From Zizania palustris (taxonomy: Eukaryota > Streptophyta > Magnoliopsida > Poales > Poaceae): a DNA stretch of 64,000 bases. Position numbers and translations under genes: made by a program. Below are positions 10,871 to 23,125 of the stretch, one piece after another. Each line of letters begins with the position of its first letter. The first letter of the stretch is position 1. The notes below the pieces were generated by a model. The model searched no databases and had not been told where the DNA came from. It worked only from the letters and a program-made list of their open reading frames with translations. The stretch is from positions 3,472,001-3,536,000 of the forward strand of contig JAAALK010000283.1 in NCBI GenBank assembly GCA_019279435.1, in the 5' to 3' direction.

Positions 10871-11340
10871 CTTTGTCGAGCAAGTTTTGTACTTGTCGCT
10901 GGATTTCCTTAGTCTCTTCGGGGTTCGTATTGTATGGCACATGGTTTGGCAGTTTTGCTCCCGGATTCAAGTCGATCTGATGATTGATTCCTCTCATCGG
11001 GGGCAATCCTAGGGGTACCTCTGCTGGAAATAAATATGTCAGAGAACTCATGCAAGAGGTTAGTAATTTTAGGAGGCAAAGAGATCAATAAATTTTTCAG
11101 TGTAAAGAAGAGTTCTTTGCAGATCAAGGCATAACAATGAGCATCACATTTTAGAAGTTCATAGATTTTAGATCGAGTAGCTAGCATGGAAATACCGTCC
11201 AACTTAGTGGTGTTCCTTTTCAAATGTTTAACATTTAGTTCTTTTTTGGAGGGGCGAACATCCTTAGCCACTTGCAAATTACTAGTTTCTGATTCACTCA
11301 ATTTTCTCACACATTTCATTCGTGCCATGTCATCTTTCAT
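10871..11340 (-). pseudogene. N-terminal RT region of gypsy element F
   Basis: The minus strand encodes a pre-RT linker with EFSDIF and, downstream in a shifted frame, GINHQIDLNPGAKLPN and EETKEIQRQVQNLLDKGY. These are the conserved entry to chromovirus-type gypsy RT. The frame joins the 9321-10370 part once the solo LTR is ignored. At least one frameshift lies near 11000. Confidence 0.8.
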
Positions 11341-11786
11341 GATTTCAATGCTTGCATAAGCACTACATCAAAGCTGGCACTATCATGATAAGTTCCTACT
11401 GAGAAATGTATTCGAGCAGTTTTACATACCTTCAACTTACCACAAGAATTGAACCATTAAATTGAATACGAATGTGGGTGTGGTTGAGTTGGTATGTTGA
11501 GTTTCTCAACCAAGTCAGAGCTAGCAAGATTGCTACAGCTTCCACTGTCGATGACGACTTAGCAGGCTCTTTCTTGGATGACGAACCTAGTTTGGAACAG
11601 GTTGTGATGTTGATGTTGTTCCATCGTCTCTACTTGCGCACTCAGCACCCATTGGACCATGATACTTAGGTATCGACCGTGTCAGCAGCACCAACAAGCT
11701 CCATCGCTTGGTCATCGGATGAGTCATCCGATCGCTATCCTGCATGGTCAGTGGTAGGCACAATATCTTCTTCATTTTCACTAGCG
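11341..11786 (-). pseudogene. Protease / Gag-Pol junction of gypsy element F
   Basis: The minus strand reads ENEEDIVPTTDHA, an acidic linker typical of plant chromovirus Gag-Pol, then AMELVGAADT and a degraded protease region with several stops. The reading frame runs exactly into the Gag part ending GGEHTS at 43388 when element B and one CTAGT copy are ignored. That ties the two distant parts of F together. Confidence 0.8.
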
Positions 11787-11791
11787 CTAGT

Positions 11792-12630
11792 TGAGGAGCC
11801 ATGTTGAAGATCATTGGCCTCATGACTCCAGAAGTGATGAGTGATTGTCAACAGAAGTCAAAATAGAGACGCGAAGAGGATACGAGACATGTCATGTCTT
11901 GGTCCACGTGCGACTTAGGTACACGGGCAGTGATTGACTTCCGGGCAGAGGGGCCGTGGAGTCGGGCCGGCCCAATCCGGGTACATGGGCCAGGAACGGC
12001 AGGGGATCCGATGGTCTATTGACTGGGTTTGACTCAGGTAAATGGGCGGCGACCGATTGTCGGGCTAAGGGAGTCGCGGAATCGGGCCAGCCCAATCCGG
12101 GTACCTGGTGCGAAGACAACAAATGCTTTGTCAGTTTCGGCGTAAAACCGATGCACCAATCTAGACCGTTCATCGGATATCGGATCGTCCTGAAGTGAAG
12201 CTGTAGCTGCTATGAATGCTCTGCATCAGGACAATCTACTTTTAGTTAGTATTTTACTATTTTGCCCTTTAGGCCCATGTCTATATTTCAAAGTTGGTAC
12301 CCTAGGGGTATTTGCGTCATTTCTAGTTTTTGAATTGCCTATAAAAGGGCATGTGTACCCTAGGGTTTCACAACTCTTCCAATGCAAATCTGAGTTCACT
12401 TTTACTTTTGTGTCTTCTTCCTCCCTGTTTACTACCGCCGCCAGCTCTCCTGATTTTTAGCAACCACATCGGAGTTCTGTAGCGCACCAAACTGATTCTG
12501 CCTGCGCTAGTTTTTCTCTAATTCTGCCTGCTTGAGATCTAGAGGTGGCATAGGAGGTTAGGTCATTTGAGCTTTGATCTGCTAGTCGGATTGAGTTCTA
12601 TGGATCTCATCTGAGGATTGCCTAAGCTTA
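11792..12630 (+). repeat. 5' LTR of element B (3'-truncated)
   Basis: It aligns with 32626-33300 of the 3' LTR, including the TATA box (TATAAAAG, 12340-12347), and then diverges after about 12475. The right boundary is approximate. The normal CCTACA end and primer site are absent and integrase coding follows, so a deletion removed the LTR end, gag and protease. Confidence 0.8.
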
Positions 12631-13704
12631 AGATGGAGAAGTATCTAGTTTGCCATCCCTGTGACTCAGGTGATGACTTTGTACCCGGGAGAGCTGTTCC
12701 ATATGGATACTATTGGACCAACTCGGGTATGTTCAGTCGGTGGAAAATAGTACGCTCTTGTGATAGTTGACGTTTTTTCTTGATTTTCATGGGTTTTCTT
12801 TTTAGAGTCTAAGGATGAGGCTTTTCATTTTGTTCATGACCTGATCCTAAAGCTGAAGCATGAGAACAATGGTCGGATGTGAGCAATAAGCTCTGACAAT
12901 GGATCTGAGTGCAGGAATTCTCAGTTCATCAGCTTTTGTAGTGATTAGGGTCTTGAGCACCACTTTTCTGCTCCTTACACTCCCCCACAGAACGACGTTG
13001 TGGAACGAAAGAACCGCACGCTAATCGAGATGGATAGGACGATGCTCGATGAGCATAGGACTCCTAGGCGCTTTTGGGCTGAAGCTATGAATACAACTTG
13101 CTATCTGGCCAACTGCATTTTTCTTAGAGCTTACATAGGTAAGACTTCATATGAGTTGCGGTTTGGCAGACAACCTAAGGTGAGTCACATGCGAGCATTT
13201 GGCTACAAGTGCTTTGTGCTCAAGAAGGGATGGCATTTGGAAAAGTTTGAGTCTCATTGCTGGGATGGAGTCTTTCTTGGTTATGCTTTGCATTCTCGAG
13301 GCTTTAGTGTTTAGAACCTCGACTCCTAGTAGCTTGTTGAGATGTGTGAGGTTTCTTTTGATGAGTCCATGCCTTCGCTTACTCATTCTTTTGAGCTTTT
13401 TGGCGATGATGAGCTTGGAGAGTCCATCTTCGAGGAAGATGATGACACTCCCATTTTTGACGAGGTTGGGCCTTCTACACAGCCTGCAGACCTCACACCT
13501 TCTGAGACTTCGACTGAGGACAAGGGCAGACCTTTGATCACTACTTCCACTTCGATGGAACCCCCTCAGTCGAGTCAAGAGGTGCCAACTACTGACTCTG
13601 GTTAGGTGCCATCTGATCACTTATGATCCCGAGCATTTCAGCGGGATAATCCCTCAGAGCTCATCATCAGTGATCTCACTATGAGATTTTGTGTTCTCAG
13701 GATG
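12631..13704 (+). pseudogene. Copia integrase of element B
   Basis: The frame gives the integrase core: DTIGPTR at about 12707-12727 (first Asp), SDNGSE at about 12894-12911 (second Asp), and ERKNRTLIEM at 13002 (Glu). The rest to 13314 includes RRFWAEAMNTTCYLANCIF, a conserved copia segment, and an acidic linker follows at 13342-13605. Several TAG/TGA stops are present. The frame ends at the GGATG target site of element C and RT resumes at 30456. Sirevirus-like copia is the best assignment. Confidence 0.85.
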
Positions 13705-14666
13705 TGATGAGGACATCACTAGCTCGGATATAACCATGCTTATACTTTACAATAAACAACCCAAGGTTCATTCATTCTATATTAGATATACATTTTATAT
13801 ATTTGAGCTAAGGATGCTACACAATGAGCTGGCTTTGTTTTCAATTACAGAAATTCTTTCATGGATCAAGCGACACGTTAAGAGCACATCAAGAGCATGG
13901 AACATTATGGAAGTAGATTGGGGACCAAGTCAAGGCCATGAAAACATAATATACAATTTTGGGACGTTATTTATGTGCCAAGAGAAAGTGGAGATTAACT
14001 TCTACACAATTTCGACACGGATTCGGACTACATGGACATCAACAAATTTAAACGTGCACAACTTTTACATGGAAGCTCCGATTTGGATGATCGTGGACTT
14101 TTGGGAAAGATTGAGACGTCCTCTTTCCAACGGATCTAGCTACATATCCAGATTCCATCGGAGGAGATCACAATCACAAAATCAATGGGCGTTTCTTTTT
14201 TTCTTGTCAATCTGTTTAGGAAATAATTAGTAGTTTCCATATGTAATAAGTTTCCAAACTTTGGGAACGTCCCTAGGGCTATAAATAACCCTAGAGACTT
14301 CATTTGTAATTCGGGTTTTGATTAGATAAAAGTTTAGCCAATGCTACTTGTCCGTGTAAACCCGTGATCGGTTAGATCGCCGGTTTCACGTTTCAGAACC
14401 CCAACTACCCTTTGTGCGTCTTTCATATCCAGCAATTCTAGTTGCTCCTTTATCTTGTTCTTGCTCGTTCTTCGATTGCTTGCAGGAACAAGGTTGATCA
14501 CCGATAAGATCAACAACCCTTGGAGTTGGTGTATCGATCGCTAATGCGCAACACGAACGTCTCGTACGGTTGTAGTCGGGTCGTCAATGTCGTCTCCCAC
14601 CAATCGAAGTTATCTTATCTCTATCAACTCACCGAAAGATCGAGCCATCCATTCCCCCCTCCATCA
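13705..14666 (+). repeat. 5' LTR of element C
   Basis: 962 bp, TG...CA, directly followed by the primer site. It contains a TATA-like CTATAAATAACC at about 14279-14290. It is homologous to the LTRs of G (44082) and, in reverse, I (56412-59289). It differs from the 3' LTR (29491) at scattered positions, so C is older than D. Confidence 0.92.
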
Positions 14667-15713
14667 AGTGGTATCAGAGCTTTCGTTGATCAGTGAGTTT
14701 TTATTTTATTTTTTCCTACGGTCTAGAAAAAGCCACACAAAAAATTACCCGAGATCCAAGCCTCTTTGAGCCTTTATCTAGTTCTGCTTGGTATCGGCTT
14801 TTTGAGTTTTTGGTTGCATCGTCTTGTGAAGGTGCTGGTCTTAGTGTTTAGTTCATTTAGAGTTTCGAGTTCTTTTCACGTTTTTACCATCGTGTTTTTG
14901 TTTGTCTATCAAGTGTTTAGGGTATTTCTATCCCTTAGTTTTTGAGTTCAAATCAAATTGGAGTCGGTTTGTTTGTTGGAATTCAAGAATAATTCGGGCA
15001 GGCTATGCACGTGTTACTAAAACTGTCATATCTCGCACCTTCCTACTCGGATTGGATAGTTTTGATATATTTTGGAAAGCTTATAACCAGATCTGTGTTT
15101 TTCCTTTTAGTGTCATCTTTGGATTCAGTAGTTTCCTATCTGTTTTAGATCGTACAAAGCTTGGGAGTCTTGCAGTAAGAGTTTGTGTATACACCTGGTC
15201 ATTTGTTGTTCTTTAAAAAAAGAAAAAAAGAAAAAAGGCAGAAGGGGTGCCAAAAAAAAAGAAATAAAAAAGCCGCACCAAAAAAAAAGATGAAAAAAGA
15301 GTGAAAAAAGTGAAGAAAGAAAATTTGTGACAAAAGAGGAGGAAAGCTAGTTCTACCGTTATCGGTTTGGTGGTATCGTTTGTGTCTAGGCTATCGTCTC
15401 AAGTACGTTCAAGCCTAGAACCAGCACAATACCGACGTTGAACAATTACTCAATTGGCTTATGCTAATGTGGTTCTAGTTTTCCTTGCTACATATTTCAG
15501 CCTACCTAGAGCTCCACAGATTTGACTACAACTTGTACAACCAAGTGTTTGCCAAGACATTGATACATCTAATCTCCATGCTGTTTGTGGTTAAGTCGGT
15601 GCACAACACCTCCTGCTTGCATTGGTAAGAACTTGTAAGAGCTTGATACAAGATTGAGCGAGTGTGAATTTGTGACTTCACAATCTTGTAGTTAATAGGA
15701 GCGTACATATTAT
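14667..15713 (+). other. Primer site and leader of element C
   Basis: PBS TGGTATCAGAGC at 14669-14680 (initiator-Met tRNA). The leader holds no supported gene. Positions 15215-15345 are extremely purine-rich (runs of A with G). Leaders with the same opening (GTCTAGAAAAAGCCACAC) follow the primer sites of G and I. Confidence 0.8.
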
Positions 15714-16490
15714 TTGTATGTTTCTTCTCTACTACTAATCACTACAGGAATACACAAGGAGATAGGATATAGTGAAGCTCAATATCAACATCTTCATCGA
15801 CACATGAGGGATCAACACGATAAATATGAGGTATGTGAAGAAATTCTAGCTAGGTTCAGATGTACAATAACTTATTTTGAAGGAAATTATGATCCTCATG
15901 CATATATTCAATGGGAGCTAGCTGTAGATAATGAATTTAAAAAGTATAACTTGTCTGAAAGAGAGAAAGTTATGGCTGCCTCTAAAGTGTTAGTTAAAGA
16001 TGTTGCATATCATTGGAAACATCTTTGTAGACATGATAAAATACCTCATTCTTGGAAAGACTTAAAGAAATATTTGAGAGATGCTTTTGTTCCTCCATAT
16101 TATGCCGATATTCTATTAAAGAAACTACAATGTTTAAAACAAGATAGCGGAAGTGTTGCCTCATACTATCATGATATGCATGCTTGTTTATTACGTTGTG
16201 CTATAGATGAATGTGAAGAAGCTATAGAACAAAGATTTTTACATGGGCTTAACAAGGAAATTCAGGAAATGCTTCTTCATGAAACATATAATTCTCTCTC
16301 TCAATTGTTTGAACTTGCATGTCGAGCTGAAATTCAGATTGCTATTGATTTAGAGGAAACACCATTTTGTGTGCATGCTAGTACTACTAACCTTGAACAA
16401 GAAAAGGAGAATAAAAATGCACTTACATTATCGGAAAAGGTTTTGCAAGGTAATATATGTGCTAAAATTAATCAAGGTAAGTGTACTACT
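15714..16490 (+). CDS. Gag N-terminal part of element C (interrupted by D)
   Basis: The ATG at 15714 (or the in-frame ATG at 15804, MRDQHDKYE) opens a retrotransposon Gag of the gypsy type. It has a capsid-like region with FEGNYDPHAYIQWELAVDNEF, WKDLKKYLRDAFVPPYY and RFLHGLNKEIQEM, closely parallel to Gag of F. The D insertion falls after codon 259. The frame is identical on the far side of D (28715), so the ORF was continuous and open when D inserted. I see no stop up to the junction. Total length before insertion would be about 530 codons. Confidence 0.85.
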
Positions 16491-16985
16491 TGTTGGGGGA
16501 AAATATCTCATCTTCGGGGTTATTGCTAAAGCAGCATGAAGACAGCCAACAAGTTCGAAGATTGTCCGAAGACTTTCTTCGAAGATGCTCGGAACCTGGT
16601 TCGAAGCCCGAAGACAGGTACTGGTTCGAAGTATGTCTTCGAACCAAAGCCCTTCAGGATCTTTTCTGCCAGCTAAGATGGAAGACTTATCTTCTATCCT
16701 ATTAGATTAGTCTTTTACCATTTTAGCCCTATTAAGGAAACTGAATAGTTTCCTTAATGTCGGTTGTAATAGAGGGGTAAATAGGTCTTTTCCTTAATGT
16801 TTAGGCCTATAAATACCCCCCATTTCACCCTGTAATAGGGACCGATTACAAGTGATCCAATACACACTTTCGAACTATTCTAAGTTATTATCCTTTCGGA
16901 GGCTTAGAACAGTTTGCTTCGCAAACACTTCGTTTGTTAGTTTCTTTTCTACAAAAACCTGTTAGCGTAATCTTTTACGCCAACA
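16491..16985 (+). repeat. 5' LTR of element D
   Basis: TGTTGGGGGAAAATA...ACGCCAACA, 495 bp. U3 holds five TTCGAA palindromes in 90 bp (16554, 16578, 16600, 16625, 16638). The TATA box TATAAATA is at 16808-16815. The same family forms the solo LTRs at 10371 and 25951 and the LTRs of E. Confidence 0.95.
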
Positions 16986-16987
16986 GT

Positions 16988-17005
16988 TGGCGCCGTCCGT
17001 GGGGA
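16988..17005 (+). other. Primer binding site, element D
   Basis: TGGCGCCGTCCGTGGGGA, two bases after the LTR. This is the TGGCGCCGT type seen in plant Tat/Athila elements. Equivalent sites occur in E (34378, TGGCACCGACCGTGGGG) and in reverse in H (55207-55224). Confidence 0.8.
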
Positions 17006-17047
17006 ACCTAGTCCAAAAAACTTCGTTCTCTACCAACTTCTTACATC

Positions 17048-20000
17048 ATGCCTCCTAAGCGGAGCGCACCTCGCAATCCCACTCGGAGGTCCTCTCGGAT
17101 CTCCGGAGAGATACCCTTCGACACAGTCGAAGTCGGAGGGTCTTCAACTATCCCTCCACCTCAAACTCCGCAAGGGGCTTCTATCCCTCGAGGATACGAA
17201 ACCTCTCCACCAACCCCTTCCATACTCCGACCGCCCGGAGCCACTCTGCCACCCTCCATTCCGATTTGAACTGATCATACCAGTTCTCAAGACCCGGAAG
17301 GTCCTTCCGGAGGAGATGAAGATAGCCTTGGAGATATGGCCACTCAAATGGCCAATCTTCAAGCCGAGGTAGCGAGGTGGCGGCAAGAGGCTGCGAACAG
17401 GCTTCACCCTCAAGCCACCCCAGCTATCCCCGAAGTGCATGAAGACGACGATCTTGATTATCCCGAAGCCCCGGAGAACGCTTCTTATGACAATGAATCT
17501 CCGTTGCATCCCGAGCTTCAGAAGGTTCGCTTCGATCCGAAGTTCAAAGCTTCGAAGCTCTGCAAGTATACCGGAGACAAAGATCCTAGTGAGTTTGCAC
17601 GTTCTTATGCCCTAGCGATTGAGGCTAGTGGCGGAGACAGAGAAACTATGGCGAAGTGCTTCCCGTTGGCCCTTCAAGGAGTGGCGTTGAGATGGTTCTG
17701 GTCTTTAAAGCCAGGATCGATCGCTTCGTGGTCACAGTTGAAGAAGAAGTTCATAAGTAACTTTCAGGGCACCTTCGTGCCCCCCATGTCGACAGGAAGC
17801 CTTTTCCAAGTGAAACAGCTCCCCGGGGAAACATTGAGGCAGTACTTCAAGCGCTTCGCTCACACGAAGTCGCAAATTCGGGGGCTGTCCACATCCTCGG
17901 TGGTTGATGCGGCTCGAGAAGGCGTCAGTCATAAAGGTCTTCTGGATAAACTGCATCGGAAGAGCATCACCACAGTATCACAGCTGATGTCGTACTTCGA
18001 GGAGTACTCGAAGTCGGAAGAAGGTTGGCTTCGGAGGACTACTGCTACTTCGACAGTGTTGACAGAAGTTAAAGCAGAGGTGAAGACTTCGGCTCAGCCG
18101 CAAGAACCAGTCTCCGAAGTGCAACATGATAGAAGAAGAGGGCAAAAGCACCCTCGCTCTGAAGTCTTAAACATTGCACCCCCGCAGAAGTTTGCACCAA
18201 GAGCTCCACAGTCTGCGGGGAACAAGTCCAGCGGCTGGAGGCCACCAGGGAAAATGGCCGGCAAGGGCCAGACCCTTTTTTGCTGTATTCATGGAGAGAA
18301 TCGAAGCCATGCAACTGACACCTGCAAGGCTATTCTTACCCTTCGGGGAGAATACTTGGAGAGAACTTCGGGTCGAGGTAGTACCGACCGAAGTCCAGCA
18401 ACAGCAGTGCGCCCGGAGCCGGTCCAGGCTATGGCGCGGATAGAAAATTTTGATGCTACAAGGCATCCTCCGGTGGCCAATGTTATGCCACCTCCGAAGC
18501 AAGAAGAAGGGCAAGATAGAGGGAAGAGAGTAGTTCTCCCTATCTCCGGAGGAGGTACCCTCGGAAGCATGTCCAAGAGACAGCGAAGAGAGTACGTCCG
18601 AGAAGTAGGCCACATTGGAACTTCATCATCTGCAGCTGCAATGCCGGAGTGGTCTCATGTTCCAATATCTTTCTCTGCGGAGGATGCAGCTGGTATCAAG
18701 TTCCCGCATACAGATCCATTGGTTATTACTGCTGATATTGCAGGAACAGAAGTCCGAAGGGTGCTAATTGACGGAGGTAGCTCGGCAGATATCATATTTG
18801 TGCAAGCCTTCGATCAGTTATGCATTTCCCGGAAGCATCTCCTCCCAGCGGCTCGTCCTCTGCAAGGCTTCGCAGGACCTCCGCTAGATGCACTTGGCCA
18901 GATAGGCCTAGAAGTAACCTTCGGAGAAGGTTTACTAGCCCGAACCGAAGAAGTTATCTTTGATGTGGTGGATGCCCCGTATGCTTATAATGTCATCTTC
19001 GGGCGAGGCATGTTGAATCAGTTCGGAGCTGTGGCGCATCACAACTACTTGTGCATGAAGATGCCCACACAATCAGGAGTTCTGACAATCTTCGGAGATC
19101 AAGCCATAGCTCGGAGGGCAGAATATGGTCATGGTCCTCCTCTTGATCCGAGGCAAGTAAACAGTGTCCAAGACAATGGAGAAATTTTTTCAGCCTCCTC
19201 CGAAGCTTCGAAGAAGTATTTTCCAAGACCAAGTCCTGAAGGAGAGATTGCAACGAAGGTCATTGTCAAAGATGGTAAAGAATACACCTTTCAATTTGGT
19301 AAAGATTTACCTCCCGAAGTTGCAACTTCCTTAGAAAAGGTCGTAGAAGAAAATTTGGATGTCTTCGCTTGGTCTGACGAAGATATCACCGGAGTCGATC
19401 GGGATATTATTGAGCACAGCTTGCTTGTAAACCCGAAGGCCCGGCCTGTTCGACAAGGGCTCCGGAAGATGTCCGCAGAGAGAGCTGCTCTAGCTAAGGA
19501 CGAAGTTGAAAAACTGTTGAAGGCTGGGATTATCAGAGAAGTGGCCCATACAGAATGGTTAGCCAACCCAGTCTTCGTCAGGAAGAAGTCCTCCGGAAAG
19601 TGGCGCATGTGCATTGATTTCACATCTTTGAATAAAGCGTGCCCACGTGACCCCTACCCCATGCCCCGAATTGATCAACTAGTTGACTCCACTGCAGGTT
19701 CGGAGTTACTAAGCTTCCTCGACGCGTATTCCGGTTATCATCAAATATGGTTGAAGCGCGAAGATGAAATCAAGACGAGCTTTGTAACTCCTTCGGGAGT
19801 CTTCTGCTATGTAAGAATGCCCTTCGGCCTAAGAAATGCCGGGGCTACTTTTTCAAGATTAGTTGCTAAGGCTCTAGGTCATCAACTAGGTCGCAATGTG
19901 GAGGCCTATATGGATGATATTGTAATAAAGAGTGCTTTAAAGCACCAACATAGCCTAGACTTAGCAGAAACATTCAATAGCCTTCGGGCATGTGGGATCC

Positions 20001-22444
20001 GTCTTAACCCCGAAAAATGTATATTCGGAGCTAAGGCTGGAAAATTGTTAGGGTACTTAGTTTCAAGCAGGGGAATTGAAGCTAGCCCTACTCAAATAAC
20101 TGCGCTGCAGAAGATGGCTCCTCCGGAGAATGTAAAGCAAGTGCAAAAGCTGACCGGACGTCTGGCCGCACTTAGCAGGTTTTTATCAAGGTCTGCGGAG
20201 AGGAGCTTGCCAATCTTTAAAGCTTTGAAAGGGTCCGAAGATTTTGCATGGACACCGGAGTGTCAGAAAAGCTTCGAAGATATTAAAGATTATCTCAGCA
20301 ATCTTGCTACACTTACGGTGCCTATTGCAGACGAAACCCTACTTCTGTATCTTGCAGCCACAGGCTCAGCTGTCAGCGCAGTCCTTGTCAGAGAAGTTGA
20401 TATCAATGGGAAGTTGGTCCAAAATCCTGTCTATTTTGTATCCGAAGCATTGTCAGGAGCGAAGACAAGATACTCCGAACTTGAGAAGTTTGTTTATGCT
20501 CTGATAATGGCTTCGAGGAAGCTAAGACATTATTTTTTGGCTCACAATGTAATTGTACCAACTTCATATCCTTTAGGAGATATGCTCCGAAGCAAAGATT
20601 CCACTGGAAGAATTGGAAAGTGGGCAGTAGAACTAGCACCCTTCGGCATATCTTTCCTGGCAAGGACAGCTATCAAATCTCAAGTCCTAGCAGACTTCGT
20701 AGCAGAGTGGACTCCACCTGCGAAGTTGACTCCGGAGAAATCAGATGACGGAGTTTGGACTATTTACTCCGATGGGGCTTTCCAAGCATCCGGAGCAGGC
20801 ATTGGGGCAGTATTAATTTCACCATCAGGACAAAGAGCAATGTACTCCGCAAGACTCAACTTTAAGTCTACCAATAATATAGCGGAGTACGAAGGAATTT
20901 TGTTGGGACTCCGGAAAGCACGTGCTCTAGGGGCTACAAGGATAATTATAAAAACAGATTCTCAGATAGTAGCAGGGCACATAGACAAAAGTTTTCAAGT
21001 CCGACATCCACAGCTTGCAAAGTACTTGGAAGAAATTCGCAAGATCGAAGCACATTTCAAGGGTATTTCCATTCGGAGTATACCAAGAGCTGAAAACGTG
21101 CAAGCGGACATTTTAGCGAAGGCTGCTGCCGGAGCTGTGGATGTGCCTGACGAAGCTTTCTATGAGGAGCTCAACATACCTTCAGTGCCACAAGTTGCTT
21201 CTGCAGAGATTCTCTGCATTCCTAGTGCAGATTGGAAAGATTCAATCATAGAACTCTTGCAAGGAGGAACAAATTTGCCCGAAGAGCCCCAATTGTCAAG
21301 ATTAAAGCTCAGAGCAAGAAACTATCAGTTAATCAACGGTATATTATACAAGGCCGGAGTATGTTCCCCTCTACTCCGATGTATATCTCAAGCCGAAGGC
21401 CAAGAAATTCTTCGAGAAATTCACGAAGGCCTTTGTGGAAGTCATTTAGCCCCTAGAGCTCTGGCAGGAAAAACACTTCGCCAGGGGCTTTATTGGCCCA
21501 CAATAACAGCTGATGCGGAGAGCTTGGTCCGCACTTGTCGAGGATGCCAGTGGATGGGTCGACGGAGTCATCGCCCACCAACAGCTCTTCAAGTCATTGC
21601 TCCGGTATGGCCTATGGCCAGATGGGGTATGGATCTAATTGGTCCCTTTCCGTTAGCAAAGGGAAATCTGAAGTTCGCAGTGGTAGCTATTGAATATTTT
21701 TCTAAGTGGGTGGAAGCAGAACCCTTAACAGCTATCACTTCGAATAATGTACAGAAATTCTTCTGGAAGAACATTATTTGCCGGTTCGGAGTGCCTAGAT
21801 ATCTCACAGTTGATAATGGAACACAGTTCGACGCAGAACCCTTCAGGAAGTTTTGCGAAGACCTAGGCATTCAACTATGTTTTGCTGCAGTGAGACATCC
21901 TCAGTCAAATGGAGCAGTTGAGCGAGCCAATGGAAATATCTTATCAGGGCTAAATCGAAGAATAGTAGGACTATCAAAGGGACTGTGGACCGAAGAGCTT
22001 CCGAAGATTCTGTGGTCCATTCGGACTACGCAAACAAGGTCCACAGGTTTTACTCCGTTCAGACTGCTATTCGGAGATGAAGCTATGACTCCAACGGAGC
22101 TCAAAGGGGGATCATTTCGCAGCATCGAACCAGACATCGAAGAAGAAAGACAAGCTTCGTTAGATTTGTCAGAAGAGACAAGGCTTCGAGCTGTAGCGAA
22201 TTTATCAAAGTATCATCAGCAGACGAAGACTTGGTATGACCCGAAGGTTAAGCTCAGCGAGTTAAGGCCGGGTCATCTTGTTCTACGAAGCATTATAGCA
22301 CCAGGGAAGTTAGGCAATAAATGGGAAGGTCCATATCTAATTGTCCGCTCAGGACGCCCTGGTTCATTCAAATTAGCTAATTTAGAAGGTGAAGAGTTAG
22401 CACATACGTGGCATGCGGAGCACCTAAAGCGATACTTCGCATAA
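17048..22444 (+). CDS. Gag-Pol polyprotein of element D (one in-frame TGA)
   Basis: The frame starts at ATG 17048 (MPPKRSA), meets TGA at 17267 and is then open from ATG 17336 to 22444 (1702 codons). Gag has a capsid-like core (FARSYALAIEASGG to YFEEYSK) and a CCIHGENRSHATDTC knuckle-like motif. Protease follows with VLIDGGSSADIIF (Asp at about 18770). RT includes CIDFTSLNKACPRDPYPMPR and YMDD at 19908-19919, and RNase H has YSDGAFQASGAG at about 20765. Integrase has an HHCC region (21400-21560) and D, D, E near 21630, 21810 and 21921. The order PR-RT-RH-INT is Ty3/gypsy, and the DGGSS protease and primer site point to Tat. In E the codon matching the TGA is CGA, so one C-to-T change explains it. 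Confidence 0.93.
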
Positions 22445-22639
22445 GGGCTCCTTGTAATCCGTTTGTAATCACCTCTAAATTAATAAAGCATACACCCTGA
22501 TGGTTGCCTTCCCCTTGACGCTCCTAGTTTCCCGAGCGGACGCGCTGGGACAGAAGTCGATCGAGAGGGAAGTGTCATTAAGCTGGGCTGTATTTCCGGA
22601 CTTCGTACCCATAAAGTCGAAGCCTCCGGTGTGGTGGCT

Positions 22640-23125
22640 GAAATCCATCCGGAGCCCAAGCTGATACCTTGTAGGCATCCGTAAAAGAGCCAATACCACA
22701 TTCTACGGAGTCCAAGCTTCGGCTGGTAGACTTCCGTAAAAGAGCCGAAGGTGGCCAAAATCTGCGGAGTCCAAGCTGCAGCTTGCAGACATCCGTAAAA
22801 AGAGCCGAAGGTGGCCAAATTCTGCGAAGTCCAAGCTCCGGCTGGTAGACTTCTGCAAAAAAGAGCCCAAGTTGGCCAAATTCTGCGAAGTCCAAGCTCC
22901 GGCTGGTAGACTTCTGCAAAAATAGCCGAAGGTGGCTACAAATTCTGCGAAGTCCAAGCTCCGGCTGGTAGACTTCTGCAAAATTAGCCGAAGGTGGCTA
23001 CAAATTCTCCGAAGTCCAAGCTCCGGCTGGTAGACTTCTGCAAAAATAGCCGAAGATGGCTACAATTTCTGCGAAGTCCAAGCTACGACTGGTAGACTTC
23101 TGCAAAAATAGCCAAAGATGGCTAA
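22640..23125. repeat. About 60-bp tandem repeats between pol and antisense gene of D
   Basis: About eight copies of a 60-62 bp unit containing GAAGTCCAAGCTCCGGCTGG and GTAGACTTCTGCAAAAATAGCC, most alike in the centre and degenerate at both ends. The array lies between the 3' ends of two convergent genes. It gives short open frames on the minus strand that are shadows of the period. Tandem repeats in 3' regions of Tat/Ogre elements are known and may seed satellites. Confidence 0.85.

Noticed and set aside
15215..15345. Poly-A-rich stretch as a LINE or processed-gene tail
   Set aside because: It is internal to the leader of C, interspersed with G, and no retroposed body or target duplication adjoins it.
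22480..22981. Open frames with SRSLDFAEFG repeats on the minus strand
   Set aside because: Shadows of the 60-bp tandem array between pol and the antisense gene of D.
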